Positions 39,637 through 48,659 of a stretch of 64,000 nucleotides of DNA are shown one piece after another. Source of the DNA: Streptomyces sp. DT2A-34 (GTDB lineage: Bacteria > Actinomycetota > Actinomycetes > Streptomycetales > Streptomycetaceae); contig NZ_JASTWJ010000001.1 of the NCBI RefSeq assembly GCF_030499515.1, positions 7,792,001-7,856,000 of the forward strand. Reading direction: 5' to 3'. Position numbers and translations under genes: made by a program. The number at the start of each line of letters is the position of its first letter. Position 1 is the first letter of the stretch. Under the pieces are notes generated by a model. It was not told the origin of the DNA and searched no databases. It saw nothing but the letters and a program-made list of their open reading frames with translations.

Positions 39637-40755
39637 TCAGCCCTCCGAGGGGGCGAGGCGCTCCAGCTCCGCCTCGGTCGACTTCAGCAGGTCGTTCCAG
39701 GACGCCTCGAACTTCTCGACGCCCTCGTCCTCCAGCACCTGGACCACGTCGTCGTACGAGATCCCGAGCTTCTCGACGGCGTCCAGGTCCGCGCGGGCCT
39801 GCGCGTAGGTGCCGGCGATGGTGTTGCCGGTGATCGAGCCGCTCTCCTCGGTGGCCTGGAGGGTGGCTTCCGGCATGGTGTTGACCGTGTTCGGCGCGAC
39901 CAGGTCGTCGACGTACAGGGTCGCCTTGTAGGCCGGGTCCTTGACGCCGGTGGAGGCCCACAGCGGACGCTGCTTGTTGGCGCCCGCGTTCTCCAGCGCG
40001 CTCCAGCGGTCGGTCGAGAAGACCTCCTCGTACGCCTGGTAGGCGAGCCGGGCGTTGGCGACGGCGGCCTTGCCGCGCGCGGCCTTGGCCTCGTCGGTGC
40101 CCAGCGCGTCGATCCGCTTGTCGATCTCGGTGTCCACGCGGGACACGAAGAAGGACGCCACGGAGTGGATCAGCGACAGGTCCAGGCCCTTGGCCTTGGC
40201 CTTCTCCAGGCCGGCGAGGTACGCGTCCATGACCTCGCGGTAGCGCTCGAGGGAGAAGATCAGCGTGACGTTGACGCTGATGCCGTTGCCGATCACCTCG
40301 GTGATGGCCGGCAGGCCCGCCTTGGTGGCCGGGATCTTGATGAGCGTGTTGGGCCGGTCGACCAGCCAGGCCAGCTGCTTGGCCTCGGCGACCGTCGCCT
40401 TGGTGTGGTGCGCCAGCCGCGGGTCGACCTCGATCGACACCCGGCCGTCCTGGCCGCCGGTGGCGTCGAAGACCGGGCGCAGGATGTCGGCGGCGTCCCG
40501 GACGTCCGCCGTCGTGATCATGCGGACCGCTTCTTCGACGGTGACCTTGCGGGCGGCGAGGTCCGAGAGCTGCTGCTCGTAACCGTCCCCGGAAGAGATC
40601 GCCTTCTGGAAGATCGTCGGGTTGGTGGTGACGCCCACGACGTGCTGCTGGTCGATCAGCTCGGCGAGGTTGCCGGACGTGATCCGCTTGCGCGACAGGT
40701 CGTCCAGCCAGATCGCGACGCCTTCCTCGGAGAGGCGCTTGAGTGCGTCTGTCAT
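39637..40755 (-). CDS. tal: Transaldolase
   Basis: This 372-residue enzyme moves a dihydroxyacetone unit between sedoheptulose 7-phosphate and glyceraldehyde 3-phosphate. The Schiff-base Lys is in [12 protein letters not shown] (near residue 140); [14 protein letters not shown] and [13 protein letters not shown] are transaldolase signatures. Its length is that of the long actinobacterial form. It lies 33 bases downstream of tkt and 4 bases upstream of zwf. Confidence 0.97.
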   Translation of the reverse strand: MTDALKRLSEEGVAIWLDDLSRKRITSGNLAELIDQQHVVGVTTNPTIFQKAISSGDGYEQQLSDLAARKVTVEEAVRMITTADVRDAADILRPVFDATGGQDGRVSIEVDPRLAHHTKATVAEAKQLAWLVDRPNTLIKIPATKAGLPAITEVIGNGISVNVTLIFSLERYREVMDAYLAGLEKAKAKGLDLSLIHSVASFFVSRVDTEIDKRIDALGTDEAKAARGKAAVANARLAYQAYEEVFSTDRWSALENAGANKQRPLWASTGVKDPAYKATLYVDDLVAPNTVNTMPEATLQATEESGSITGNTIAGTYAQARADLDAVEKLGISYDDVVQVLEDEGVEKFEASWNDLLKSTEAELERLAPSEG

Positions 40756-40788
40756 GGAATTACATCTCCTACGTGTCGTATATGAGCG

Positions 40789-42876
40789 TCAGCGCTGGAC
40801 GGCGGCGAGGGATTCCCGGGCCTTCGCGGCCACGTTCTCGGCAGTGAAGCCGAACTCGCGGAAGAGGACCTTGCCGTCGGCGGAAGCACCGAAGTGCTCC
40901 AGGGAAACGATGCGGCCGGCGTCCCCGACGTACTTCTGCCAGGTCAGACCGATCCCGGCCTCGACGGCGACCCGTGCCTTCACCGACGGCGGCAGGACGC
41001 TGTCCCGGTACCCCTGGTCCTGCTCCTCGAACCACTCCACGGACGGCATGGACACGACCCGCGTCGGCACACCGTCGGCCTCCAGCTGCTCACGCGCCTC
41101 GACGGCCACGTGCACCTCGGAACCGGTGGCGATGAGGACGACCTCGGGAGTCCCGTTCGACGCCTCGAAGAGGACGTAACCGCCCTTGGCGGCATCCTCG
41201 TTGGGCTCGTAGGTCGGCACGCCCTGACGGGTCAGCGCCAGGCCGTGCGGGGCGCCCTTGCCGAAGACCTTCGTGTAGCGCTTGAGGATCTCGCGCCAGG
41301 CGATCGCGGTCTCGTTGGCGTCGGCCGGGCGGACGACATTGAGGCCCGGGATGGCGCGCAGCGAGGCGAGGTGCTCGACGGGCTGGTGGGTCGGGCCGTC
41401 CTCGCCCAGACCGATGGAGTCGTGCGTCCACACGTACGTCACCGGCAGGTGCATCAGCGCCGACAGACGCACGGCGTTGCGCATGTAGTCGGAGAAGACG
41501 AGGAAGGTGCCGCCGTAGATACGGGTGTTGCCGTGCAGCGCGATGCCGTTCATCTCCGCGGCCATGGAGTGCTCGCGGATGCCGAAGTGGATCGTACGGC
41601 CGTAGGGGTTCGCCTCCGGCAGCGGATTGTCCGCCGGCAGGAACGAACTGTCCTTGTCGATCGTCGTGTTGTTGGAGCCGGCCAGGTCGGCCGAGCCGCC
41701 CCACAGCTCGGGGATGACGGCACCCAGCGCCTGGAGCACCTTGCCGGACGCGGCACGCGTCGCGACGCCCTTGCCGGGCTCGAAGACCGGGATCTTCTCC
41801 TCCCAGCCCGTGGGCAGCTCGCCCTTGCTGACGCGGTCGAACTCGGCGGCGCGCTCCGGGTTGCTGTTGCGCCACTCCTGGAGCTGCTTCTCCCACTCCG
41901 CCTTGGCCTGGCGACCGCGGTCGAGGGCCTGGCGGGTGTGGGCGATGACCTCCTCGGAGACCTCGAAGCTCTGCTCCGGGTCGAAGCCGAGGACGCGCTT
42001 GGTGGCCGCCACCTCGTCGTCGCCGAGCGCCGAGCCGTGGGCGGCCTCGGTGTTCTGCGCGTTCGGGGCGGGCCAGGCGATGATCGAGCGCATCGCGATG
42101 AAGGACGGCTTGTCCGTCACCTTCTTCGCTTCCTCGATCGCGTTGTAGATGGCGTGCGGGTCGAGGTCGCCGTCCGGCTTCGGGGCGACGCGCTGCACGT
42201 GCCAGCCGTACGCCTCGTACCGCTTGACGGTGTCCTCGGAGACGGCCGTCTCGGTGTCACCTTCGATCGAGATGTGGTTGTCGTCCCACAGCAGGACCAG
42301 GTTGCCCAGCTTCTGGTGGCCGGCCAGGGAGGACGCCTCGGCGGAGATGCCCTCCTGGAGGCAGCCGTCACCGGCGATGACGTAGACGAAGTGGTCGAAG
42401 GGGGAGGTGCCCTCGGGGGCCTCCGGGTCGAACAGACCGCGCTCGTAGCGGGCGGCCATGGCCATGCCGACGGCGTTGGCGACACCCTGGCCGAGCGGGC
42501 CGGTTGTCGTCTCGACGCCCTTGGTGTGGCCGTACTCCGGGTGACCGGGGGTCTTCGAGCCCCACGTCCGGAACGCCTTCAGGTCGTCCAGCTCCAGGCC
42601 GAAGCCTGCCAGGTACAGCTGGGTGTACAGGGTCAGGGACGAGTGGCCCGCGGACAGCACGAAGCGGTCGCGGGCGACCCACTCCGGGTCGGCCGGGTCG
42701 TGCCGCATCACCTTCTGGAAGAGGGTGTAGGCGGCGGGCGCCAGACTCATCGCCGTACCCGGATGGCCGTTGCCGACCTTCTGTACGGCATCGGCGGCCA
42801 GGACGCGGGCGGTGTCGACGGCCCGCTGGTCCAACTCGGTCCACTCGAGGTCTGTGGTGGTCGGCTTGGTGCTCAC
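40789..42876 (-). CDS. tkt: Transketolase
   Basis: This 695-residue thiamine diphosphate enzyme transfers two-carbon units in the pentose phosphate pathway. It has GNGHPGTAMSLAPAAYTLF, the TPP motif VIAGDGCLQEGISAEA ending in DDNHISIEG, and the second-domain HDSIGLGEDGPTHQPVEHLASLRAIP. The start is GTG 42876; the best ribosome-binding sequence (GAGAGGAG) is about 14 bases upstream. tkt begins a minus-strand series tkt-tal-zwf-opcA-pgl. Confidence 0.97.
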   Translation of the reverse strand: MSTKPTTTDLEWTELDQRAVDTARVLAADAVQKVGNGHPGTAMSLAPAAYTLFQKVMRHDPADPEWVARDRFVLSAGHSSLTLYTQLYLAGFGLELDDLKAFRTWGSKTPGHPEYGHTKGVETTTGPLGQGVANAVGMAMAARYERGLFDPEAPEGTSPFDHFVYVIAGDGCLQEGISAEASSLAGHQKLGNLVLLWDDNHISIEGDTETAVSEDTVKRYEAYGWHVQRVAPKPDGDLDPHAIYNAIEEAKKVTDKPSFIAMRSIIAWPAPNAQNTEAAHGSALGDDEVAATKRVLGFDPEQSFEVSEEVIAHTRQALDRGRQAKAEWEKQLQEWRNSNPERAAEFDRVSKGELPTGWEEKIPVFEPGKGVATRAASGKVLQALGAVIPELWGGSADLAGSNNTTIDKDSSFLPADNPLPEANPYGRTIHFGIREHSMAAEMNGIALHGNTRIYGGTFLVFSDYMRNAVRLSALMHLPVTYVWTHDSIGLGEDGPTHQPVEHLASLRAIPGLNVVRPADANETAIAWREILKRYTKVFGKGAPHGLALTRQGVPTYEPNEDAAKGGYVLFEASNGTPEVVLIATGSEVHVAVEAREQLEADGVPTRVVSMPSVEWFEEQDQGYRDSVLPPSVKARVAVEAGIGLTWQKYVGDAGRIVSLEHFGASADGKVLFREFGFTAENVAAKARESLAAVQR

Positions 42877-43216
42877 CCTGGGTCAGGGCTCCTCTCCACA
42901 TGTCACGCATGTATCGAATGCCGGTGCATCGGGCGCCCGGCCGTGGTCGAGCCTACCCCCGTAAGTACGTGCGTCTTTTCGAGTCATTCCAGACTGCCGG
43001 GAGTCTCGGGGATCCGCCTCCCCACTGGGCGGGACCGCATTCGGCAACTGAATACGCTGCCGCTCGTCCGAGTGCTCAACAGAGTCGTGCGGGACTCTTC
43101 CGAGGGCCCTCCTCAACACGACCCGACCCCCGCGAATGTCCGGGTCTGGGCAACGTCTACAGTGGCGTGGTACGCGCGAGCCTTTACCGGGACTTCACAC
43201 GGGGAGGCTCGCTGGG
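42877..43216. promoter_or_regulatory. Divergent promoter region between tkt and ctaB
   Basis: This 340-base gap must contain promoters for both directions. I see one hyphenated palindrome near tkt, ACATG-TCACG-CATGT (42898-42912), and no gene. On the plus strand a possible -10 (TACAGT near 43154) precedes ctaB. Confidence 0.5.
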
Positions 43217-44185
43217 ATGTCTCTGTCAGGGGTGTGCGTGACGGCCGTTGAATCCCGTCCAGCGGGGATTATCGGGACGAGCCAGAGCCCGAGCCGGCGG
43301 CCGATCGGGGCCCGGGTCAAGGCGTTCGTGGCGCTTACCAAGCCGCGGATCATCGAGCTGCTGCTGATCACCACCGTGCCGGTGATGTTCCTCGCCGAGC
43401 AGGGCGTGCCCGACCTCGGTCTGGTGCTCCTCACCTGTGTCGGCGGCTACCTGTCGGCCGGCGGCGCCAACGCGCTGAACATGTACATCGACCGCGACAT
43501 CGACGCGCTCATGGACCGCACCTCGCAGCGCCCCCTGGTCACCGGGATGGTCAGCCCGCGCGAGTGCCTGGTCTTCGGCATCACGCTGGCGGTCGTCTCG
43601 ACGCTGCTGTTCGGCCTCACCGTCAACTGGCTGTCGGCCTGGCTGTCGCTCGGCGCACTCCTCTTCTACGTCGTCGTCTACACGATGATCCTCAAGCGCC
43701 GTACCTCGCAGAACATCGTGTGGGGCGGCATCGCGGGCTGCATGCCCGTACTGATCGGCTGGACGGCCGTCACGAACTCCCTCACCTGGGCGCCGCTCAT
43801 CCTCTTCATGGTGATCTTCTTCTGGACGCCGCCGCACTACTGGCCGCTGTCCATGAAGGTGAAGGACGACTACGCGCGCGTGGGCGTGCCCATGCTCCCC
43901 GTCATGGCCTCCAACAAGGTCGTCGCCAAGCAGATCGTCATCTACAGCTGGGTGATGGTGGCGGTGTCGCTGCTGTTGCAGCCGCTCGGCTACACGGGCT
44001 GGTTCTACACCGCGGTCGCGCTGGGCGCGGGCGGCTGGTGGCTGTGGGAGGCGCACGCGCTGCAGAACCGCGCCAAGGCGGAGGTGACGGGCGCGAAGCT
44101 GAAGGAGATGCGCCTGTTCCACTGGTCGATCACCTATGTGTCGCTGCTGTTCGTGGCGGTGGCGGTGGACCCCTTCCTGAGGTAG
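43217..44185 (+). CDS. ctaB: Protohaem IX farnesyltransferase (haem O synthase)
   Basis: CtaB attaches a farnesyl chain to haem B, giving haem O for cytochrome oxidase. The 322-residue membrane protein has nine hydrophobic segments and the UbiA prenyltransferase motif [15 protein letters not shown] (NxxxDxxxD), with a second Asp-containing site VKDDYARVG. Start ATG 43217 has GGGGAGG 9 bases upstream; GTG 43232 or 43238 (CVTAVESRP) are alternatives. ctaA, the next step, lies 2.3 kb downstream on the other strand. Confidence 0.95.
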   Translation: MSLSGVCVTAVESRPAGIIGTSQSPSRRPIGARVKAFVALTKPRIIELLLITTVPVMFLAEQGVPDLGLVLLTCVGGYLSAGGANALNMYIDRDIDALMDRTSQRPLVTGMVSPRECLVFGITLAVVSTLLFGLTVNWLSAWLSLGALLFYVVVYTMILKRRTSQNIVWGGIAGCMPVLIGWTAVTNSLTWAPLILFMVIFFWTPPHYWPLSMKVKDDYARVGVPMLPVMASNKVVAKQIVIYSWVMVAVSLLLQPLGYTGWFYTAVALGAGGWWLWEAHALQNRAKAEVTGAKLKEMRLFHWSITYVSLLFVAVAVDPFLR

Positions 44186-44280
44186 GCCCTGAGTCAGAGG
44201 CCCTCAGGCAGGGGCCCTGAGGCACGGGTCACTCACCCCGCCCGTCGCCATTCGATCTACTCGTCGGTAGCATCCTGGCC

Positions 44281-44583
44281 ATGGCAGACAAGGTGGCCAA
44301 GCTGGCCAAGCAGATCAACTCCTTCGCGAAGTCCCACGGCGGCGCCGAGGCCCAGGTCGCGTACCTCGGACAGCGCGGCGCCCGCATCGTGCTCGTCGGT
44401 GAGGACGGCGGCTGGGGCGACCTGGTGGCACCGTCGTACGAGATCGCCGAGAAGGCGGTGGAGAAGGCGGGCGTCACGGCCCACGAGTCCTTCGACGGCG
44501 AGTTCGCGGCGAAGGTGAAGACCGGCCCGTACGAGTGGAGCCGCATGGCGGGCATCCAGGTCGGTGGGCCCAGCAACGGCTGA
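44281..44583 (+). CDS. Conserved 100-residue protein of unknown function
   Basis: I recognise no domain. The protein starts MADKVAKLAKQINSFAKSHG and contains YLGQRGARIVLVGEDGGWGDLVAPSYEIAEKAVEKAGV; it reads like a small soluble alpha/beta protein with no signal peptide or Cys. From memory a gene of this size sits between ctaB and the amidohydrolase gene in other Streptomyces. The spacer before it has several copies of GGCCCTGA and a weak 7-bp hairpin. Confidence 0.75.
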   Translation: MADKVAKLAKQINSFAKSHGGAEAQVAYLGQRGARIVLVGEDGGWGDLVAPSYEIAEKAVEKAGVTAHESFDGEFAAKVKTGPYEWSRMAGIQVGGPSNG

Positions 44584-44688
44584 GACCCGTCGGCGTTTCG
44601 CATGGGGTGTGTGACACCAACACCTGTTGCCCGGTTCACCCGTTAGGACCTGTGAGGAGCACACGGTCCAGCACAACGGGGAGCCCGG

Positions 44689-45795
44689 ATGATCGAAACG
44701 CCGTCCCTCGTGGACCAGTACTGCCACGGCGTACTGCGAACGGAACTGGGCCTCGGCACCTTCGAGGCCCAGCTGGCCCGCACCGAAGGCCCACCGGCTC
44801 CCGGCACCACGCTCTTCGACACACAGACCGGTTTCGCCGTACGCCGCTGGTGCCCCCCGCTGCTCGGTCTGGAACCGCACTGCCTGCCCGCTCGCTACCT
44901 CGCCAGGCGCCGTGAACTCGGCGTACTGGAGGCGGGGCGGCGCCTGCTGCGCGGCAGCGGCATCACGACGTATCTGATCGACACCGGTCTGCCCGGCGAC
45001 CTCACCGGGCCGCCGGAGATGGCGTCGGCCGCGTCGGCCGAGGCCCATGAGATCGTGCGCCTGGAACTCCTCGCCGAACAGGTCGCCGACACCTCGGGCA
45101 CCGTCGAGTCCTTCCTCGCCAACCTCGCCGAGTCGGTGCACGGCGCGGCGGTGAACGCGGTCGCCTTCACGTCCGTGGCGGGCGTACGGCACGGCCTCGC
45201 CCTCGCGCCGGAGCCGCCGGGGCCGGGGGAGGTGCGGGGCGCGGCGGGGCGCTGGCTGGCGGCGCGCACGGTCGGCGGCGAGCTGAGCGACCCGGTGCTG
45301 CTACGGCACCTGCTGTGGATCGCGGTGGCGTCCGGACTGCCGCTCCAGCTGCACGCGGGGCTGGGGGAGCCGGGCCTGCGCATCGACCGCACGGACCCGG
45401 TACTGCTGACGGACTTCGTCCGCGCGACGGCCGGCCTCGGCACCGACCTGATCCTGCTGCACGGCTACCCGTACCACCGCCACGCGGCCCACCTGGCCGG
45501 CGTCTTCCCGCACGTCTACGCCGACTCGGGCGCCGCCCTCATCCGCACGGGCGCCCGCGCGGCCACGATCCTCGCCGAGATCCTGGAACTGGCCCCCTTC
45601 GGCAAGATCCTCTTCTCCAGCGGCGCGCAGGCCCTGCCCGAACTGCATGTGGTGGGCGCCCAGCTCTTCCGCGAGGCCCTCGGCCGGGTCCTCGGCGGCT
45701 GGGTGGCCGAGGGGGCGTGGTCGCTGACGGACGCGCAACGGGTGGCGGGGATGGTGGCGGCGGGGAACGCTCGCCGGGTGTACGGGTTGGAGTGA
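44689..45795 (+). CDS. Amidohydrolase-superfamily protein
   Basis: This 368-residue TIM-barrel protein resembles the FluG/amidohydrolase-2 group: N-terminal VDQYCHGV (in place of the usual HxH metal motif), LPLQLHAGLGEPGL with a conserved His, LILLHGYPYHRHAAHLAGVFPHVYADSG and LFSSGAQALPELH. The first metal motif is reduced to a single His, so a one-metal or metal-free site is possible. The substrate is unknown. ATG 44689 with GGGGAG upstream. The downstream nucleotidyltransferase starts 4 bases after it, so the two are probably co-transcribed. Confidence 0.82.
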   Translation: MIETPSLVDQYCHGVLRTELGLGTFEAQLARTEGPPAPGTTLFDTQTGFAVRRWCPPLLGLEPHCLPARYLARRRELGVLEAGRRLLRGSGITTYLIDTGLPGDLTGPPEMASAASAEAHEIVRLELLAEQVADTSGTVESFLANLAESVHGAAVNAVAFTSVAGVRHGLALAPEPPGPGEVRGAAGRWLAARTVGGELSDPVLLRHLLWIAVASGLPLQLHAGLGEPGLRIDRTDPVLLTDFVRATAGLGTDLILLHGYPYHRHAAHLAGVFPHVYADSGAALIRTGARAATILAEILELAPFGKILFSSGAQALPELHVVGAQLFREALGRVLGGWVAEGAWSLTDAQRVAGMVAAGNARRVYGLE

Positions 45796-45799
45796 CGGG

Positions 45800-46573
45800 A
45801 TGTACGGCTTGTCGCACCGTGCACAGACTGGGCGGATGCAGACCGACGTGTTACTCGACCGCTTCCTCTCCGCCCTGGAACCACTCGCCCCCCTCGCCGT
45901 CTGGGCGCACGGCTCGCTCGCCGGGGGCGACTACCAGGAGGGCCGCAGCGACCTGGACCTGATCGCGGTACTGGACGGCCCTCCCACGCCCCGCACCGTC
46001 TGGCGGCTGGCGAAGCTCCACGCCCGGCTGCGGGACGAGCCGCTCGCCGCGCAGCTGCACTGCACCTACGTGACGCCCGACTCGGCGGGTGACCCCGGCC
46101 GGCGCCATCTCACCTGGGCGCACGAGGAGCTGTTCAAACGGACGGTGACCCCGGTGACCCGGCGCGAGCTGCACGGCTTCGGACGGGTGCTGCACGGGCA
46201 CGCTCCCGCCGGCCTGCTGCCGCCGGTTTCGGACCGGGAGCTCGCCGACTTCGTCGTACGCGACCAGCGGGACTTCTGGCGGCCGGCCGTCGACAACGCC
46301 CCGTTGTGGACGCGGGACGTGTGGGTCGACCTGGGGCTGGTCACCTTCGCACGGGCAGGCGTCACCCTGCGCGACGGCCGCCTGATCACCAAGCGGGAGG
46401 CCCTGGACCTGCTGCCCGGCCTCGGGGCGCCCGTGGAGGTCGTCGAGGACATCCGCAGGCGCCGCTACGACGACGCCGCGCCGCCGGCCGAGGAGTGGGC
46501 GGCACGCAGGGCCGGGCTGACCCGGGACTACCTGGGACCGGCGATCGACGCGCTCGTGGCCTCGTACGACTGA
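45800..46573 (+). CDS. Nucleotidyltransferase-fold protein with a TTA codon
   Basis: This 257-residue protein has the polymerase-beta-like motif AVWAHGSLAGGDYQEGRSDLDLIAVL (G-S-x9-D-x-D) near residues 35-60, as in aminoglycoside adenylyltransferases and MNT-type enzymes. The remainder is helical (ELADFVVRDQRDFWRPAVDNAP). The substrate is unknown; a resistance role is not implied. Leu at 45851-45853 is TTA, the codon read by the developmental tRNA BldA in Streptomyces. ATG 45800 has GGAG 9 bases upstream; ATG 45836 is an alternative. The 3' end overlaps the convergent ctaA by 46 bases. Confidence 0.8.
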   Translation: MYGLSHRAQTGRMQTDVLLDRFLSALEPLAPLAVWAHGSLAGGDYQEGRSDLDLIAVLDGPPTPRTVWRLAKLHARLRDEPLAAQLHCTYVTPDSAGDPGRRHLTWAHEELFKRTVTPVTRRELHGFGRVLHGHAPAGLLPPVSDRELADFVVRDQRDFWRPAVDNAPLWTRDVWVDLGLVTFARAGVTLRDGRLITKREALDLLPGLGAPVEVVEDIRRRRYDDAAPPAEEWAARRAGLTRDYLGPAIDALVASYD

Positions 46574-47541
46574 ACGGGCAGGTCGGGCAGGTCCGCCTCG
46601 GGCCGTTCCCGCAGGGCCAGCAGCACGCGCAGTACGGCGATCCACGTCACGGCCGAGCCGAACATGTGCAGGCCGACCAGGACCTCCGGGAGGTCCGTGA
46701 AGTACTGGACGTAACCGATGAGTCCCTGGGCGAGGAGGATCAGGAAGAGGTCGCGGGTGCGGTTCAGGGGGCCCTTCGGGGCGTCGACCGCCTTGAGGAC
46801 GAACCACAGGGCGAACGTCAGCGTGACCACGATCCAGGCCAGCACGGCGTGCAGCTTGGTGACGGTCTCCCAGTCGACCGGCATCCGCTCGACCTCGCTG
46901 GAGTCACCCGCGTGCGGACCCGCGCCGGTGACCACCGTGCCGACCAGGATCAGCAGCACCGAGGCCCCGACCAGGACCCACACCAGCTGCTGCACCGCCT
47001 TGCCGACCAGGGGGCGCGGCGCCGCGCCGCCCTCCCGGGTGCGCTGCCACATCACCGTGGCGACCGCGATGAGGGCGGACGTCGCCACGAAGTGGGCCGC
47101 GACCGTGTACGGGTTGAGGCCGACCAGGACGACGATGCCGCCGAGCACCGCGTTGCTCATCACGATCCAGAACTGCGCCCAGCCCAGCCGGGTCAGGTCG
47201 CGCCGGTACGGCTTCTCGGAGCGCGCGGCGATGATCGCCCAGCCGACGGCCGCGCACAGCACGTACGTCAGCATGCGGTTGCCGAACTCGATGGCACCGT
47301 GGAAGCCCATCTCGCTGGTGGCGGTGAGGGAGTCGTCGGTGCACTTGGGCCAGGTCGGGCAGCCGAGCCCGGAACCGGTGAGCCGCACCGCACCGCCGGT
47401 GACCACGATGAGCACCGACATCACGAGCGCGGCGAGGGCCGCCCGCTGGACCGTCCTCGGGGTCGGGGTCCAGCGTGCGGCGATGAAGGCGAGCGGGTTG
47501 CGCACAGCCGCTACGGCGTCGGCGCGGGTCACGTTTGGCAC
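46528..47541 (-). CDS. ctaA: Haem A synthase
   Basis: CtaA oxidises haem O to haem A for aa3-type cytochrome oxidase. The 337-residue membrane protein has eight hydrophobic helices, haem-ligand His residues (EMGFHGAIEFGNRML, YTVAAHFVATSA, LHAVLAWIVV, VGLHMFGSAVTW) and a Cys pair in the first extracytoplasmic loop, GLGCPTWPKC. Start GTG 47541, with a further in-frame GTG nine bases on. It is convergent with, and overlaps, the nucleotidyltransferase gene. Confidence 0.94.
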   Translation of the reverse strand: MPNVTRADAVAAVRNPLAFIAARWTPTPRTVQRAALAALVMSVLIVVTGGAVRLTGSGLGCPTWPKCTDDSLTATSEMGFHGAIEFGNRMLTYVLCAAVGWAIIAARSEKPYRRDLTRLGWAQFWIVMSNAVLGGIVVLVGLNPYTVAAHFVATSALIAVATVMWQRTREGGAAPRPLVGKAVQQLVWVLVGASVLLILVGTVVTGAGPHAGDSSEVERMPVDWETVTKLHAVLAWIVVTLTFALWFVLKAVDAPKGPLNRTRDLFLILLAQGLIGYVQYFTDLPEVLVGLHMFGSAVTWIAVLRVLLALRERPEADLPDLPVQSYEATSASIAGPR

Positions 47542-47606
47542 GCGCCCTATCGTAGGCGGCCGCTTGTGCACGCTTTCACGAGGGTCCCCGGGAGACCTGC
47601 CCCGCC

Positions 47607-48383
47607 CTACTCCCAGCGGAAGAACTTCCCCGCCGCCGCCAGCCCGACGACCGCCCACACGGCCAGAATCCCCAGGTCGCCCCAGGGCATGCCGGCCCCG
47701 TGCTGGAGCACGTCGCGCAGCCCGTCCGACAGGGCCGAGATCGGCAGCAGGCCGAGGACGTCCTGCGCGCCGGGCGGGAACTTGTCCAGGGGCACGATGA
47801 CCCCGCCGCCGACGAGCAGCAGCAGGAAGACCAGGTTGGCGGCGGCCAGGGTGGCCTCGGCCTTGAGGGTGCCGGCCATCAGCAGGCCCAGACCCGAGAA
47901 GGCGGCCGTCCCCAGGACCAGCAGGAGGACGACGGCTGCCGGGTTGCCGTGCGGCGACCAGCCGAGCGCGAAGGCGATCACCGTCAGCAGGAGGATCTGC
48001 AGGACCTCCGTGACCAGCACCGACGCCGTCTTCGCCGCCATCAGCGCCCAGCGCGGCAGCGGCGAGGAGGCCAGCCGCTTCAGCACGCCGTACCGGCGCT
48101 CGAAGCCCGTGGCGATCGCCTGCCCCGTGAACGCCGTCGACATCACGGCGAGCGCGAGGATGCCGGGGGTCAGGAAGTCGACGGCCTCACCCGCGCCGGT
48201 GTCGACGATGTCCACCGAGCTGAACAGGACCAGCAGCAGGGTGGGGATCACGACGGTCAGGAGCAGCTGCTCGCCGTTGCGCAGCAGCATCTTCGTCTCG
48301 AGCGCCGCCTGGGCCGCGATCATGCGGGGGAGGGGGGCCGCCCCTGGCTTCGGGGTGTACGCACCCGTACCGACGGTGGTCAC
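47607..48383 (-). CDS. ABC-2 type transporter permease
   Basis: This 258-residue export permease has six hydrophobic helices and the ABC-2 pattern (LLTVVIPTLLLVLFSSVDI, AFTGQAIATGFERRYGVLKRLASSPLPRW, GGGVIVPLDKFP). It pairs with the ATPase encoded upstream and probably exports a drug or lipid. Start GTG 48383 with AAGGAG 8 bases upstream. Its start overlaps a stop codon in another frame (KELRS-stop), the same junction as in the ATPase gene, because the intervening 276 bases are a tandem duplication. Confidence 0.93.
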   Translation of the reverse strand: MTTVGTGAYTPKPGAAPLPRMIAAQAALETKMLLRNGEQLLLTVVIPTLLLVLFSSVDIVDTGAGEAVDFLTPGILALAVMSTAFTGQAIATGFERRYGVLKRLASSPLPRWALMAAKTASVLVTEVLQILLLTVIAFALGWSPHGNPAAVVLLLVLGTAAFSGLGLLMAGTLKAEATLAAANLVFLLLLVGGGVIVPLDKFPPGAQDVLGLLPISALSDGLRDVLQHGAGMPWGDLGILAVWAVVGLAAAGKFFRWE

Positions 48384-48655
48384 GAACGCAGCTCCTTGCC
48401 GGTGAGCTCCAGGCTGTGTCTTCCCGGGGACAACCCCCGGACCCCCGGCCGATCTGTGTGCGGGCCGGAATCATGAGCGCAACTCCTTGCCGGTGAGCTC
48501 CAGGCTGTGTCTTCCCGGGGACAACCCCCGGAACCCCCGGCCGATCTGTGTGCGGGCCGGAATCATGAGCGCAACTCCTTGCCGGTGAGCTCCAGGCTGT
48601 GTCTTCCCGGGGGACAACCCCCGGAACCCCCGGCCGATCTGTGTGCGGGCCGGAA
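48380..48655. repeat. Three tandem copies of a 91-93-bp unit between the ABC genes
   Basis: Units are 48380-48470 (91 bp), 48471-48562 (92 bp) and 48563-48655 (93 bp), nearly identical apart from single-base length changes and some substitutions in the first. Read on the minus strand, each unit carries the 3' end of the ATPase gene (codons for LTGKELRS and the stop), a ribosome-binding AAGGAG and an overlapping start, then about 60 bases absent from the ATPase gene. Confidence 0.92.
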
Positions 48656-48659
48656 TCAT
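48471..48659 (-). CDS. Possible 62-residue ORF made by the tandem repeat
   Basis: The ATG at 48659 overlaps the ATPase stop (ATGA) and is preceded by AAGGAG, a good translation start. It reads two repeat units in frame: MIPARTQIGRGFRGLSPGK... then MIPARTQIGRGFRGLSPGRH... ending LTGKELRS. The second unit alone gives a 31-residue ORF with its own ATG at 48566. It is Arg/Gly-rich and lacks any known domain. It may be only a by-product that keeps ribosomes moving towards the permease start. Confidence 0.4.
   Translation of the reverse strand: MIPARTQIGRGFRGLSPGKTQPGAHRQGVALMIPARTQIGRGFRGLSPGRHSLELTGKELRS

Noticed and set aside
44584..44688. tRNA or small RNA gene
   Set aside because: No cloverleaf or strong hairpin could be drawn; it is probably just the promoter and leader of the amidohydrolase gene.
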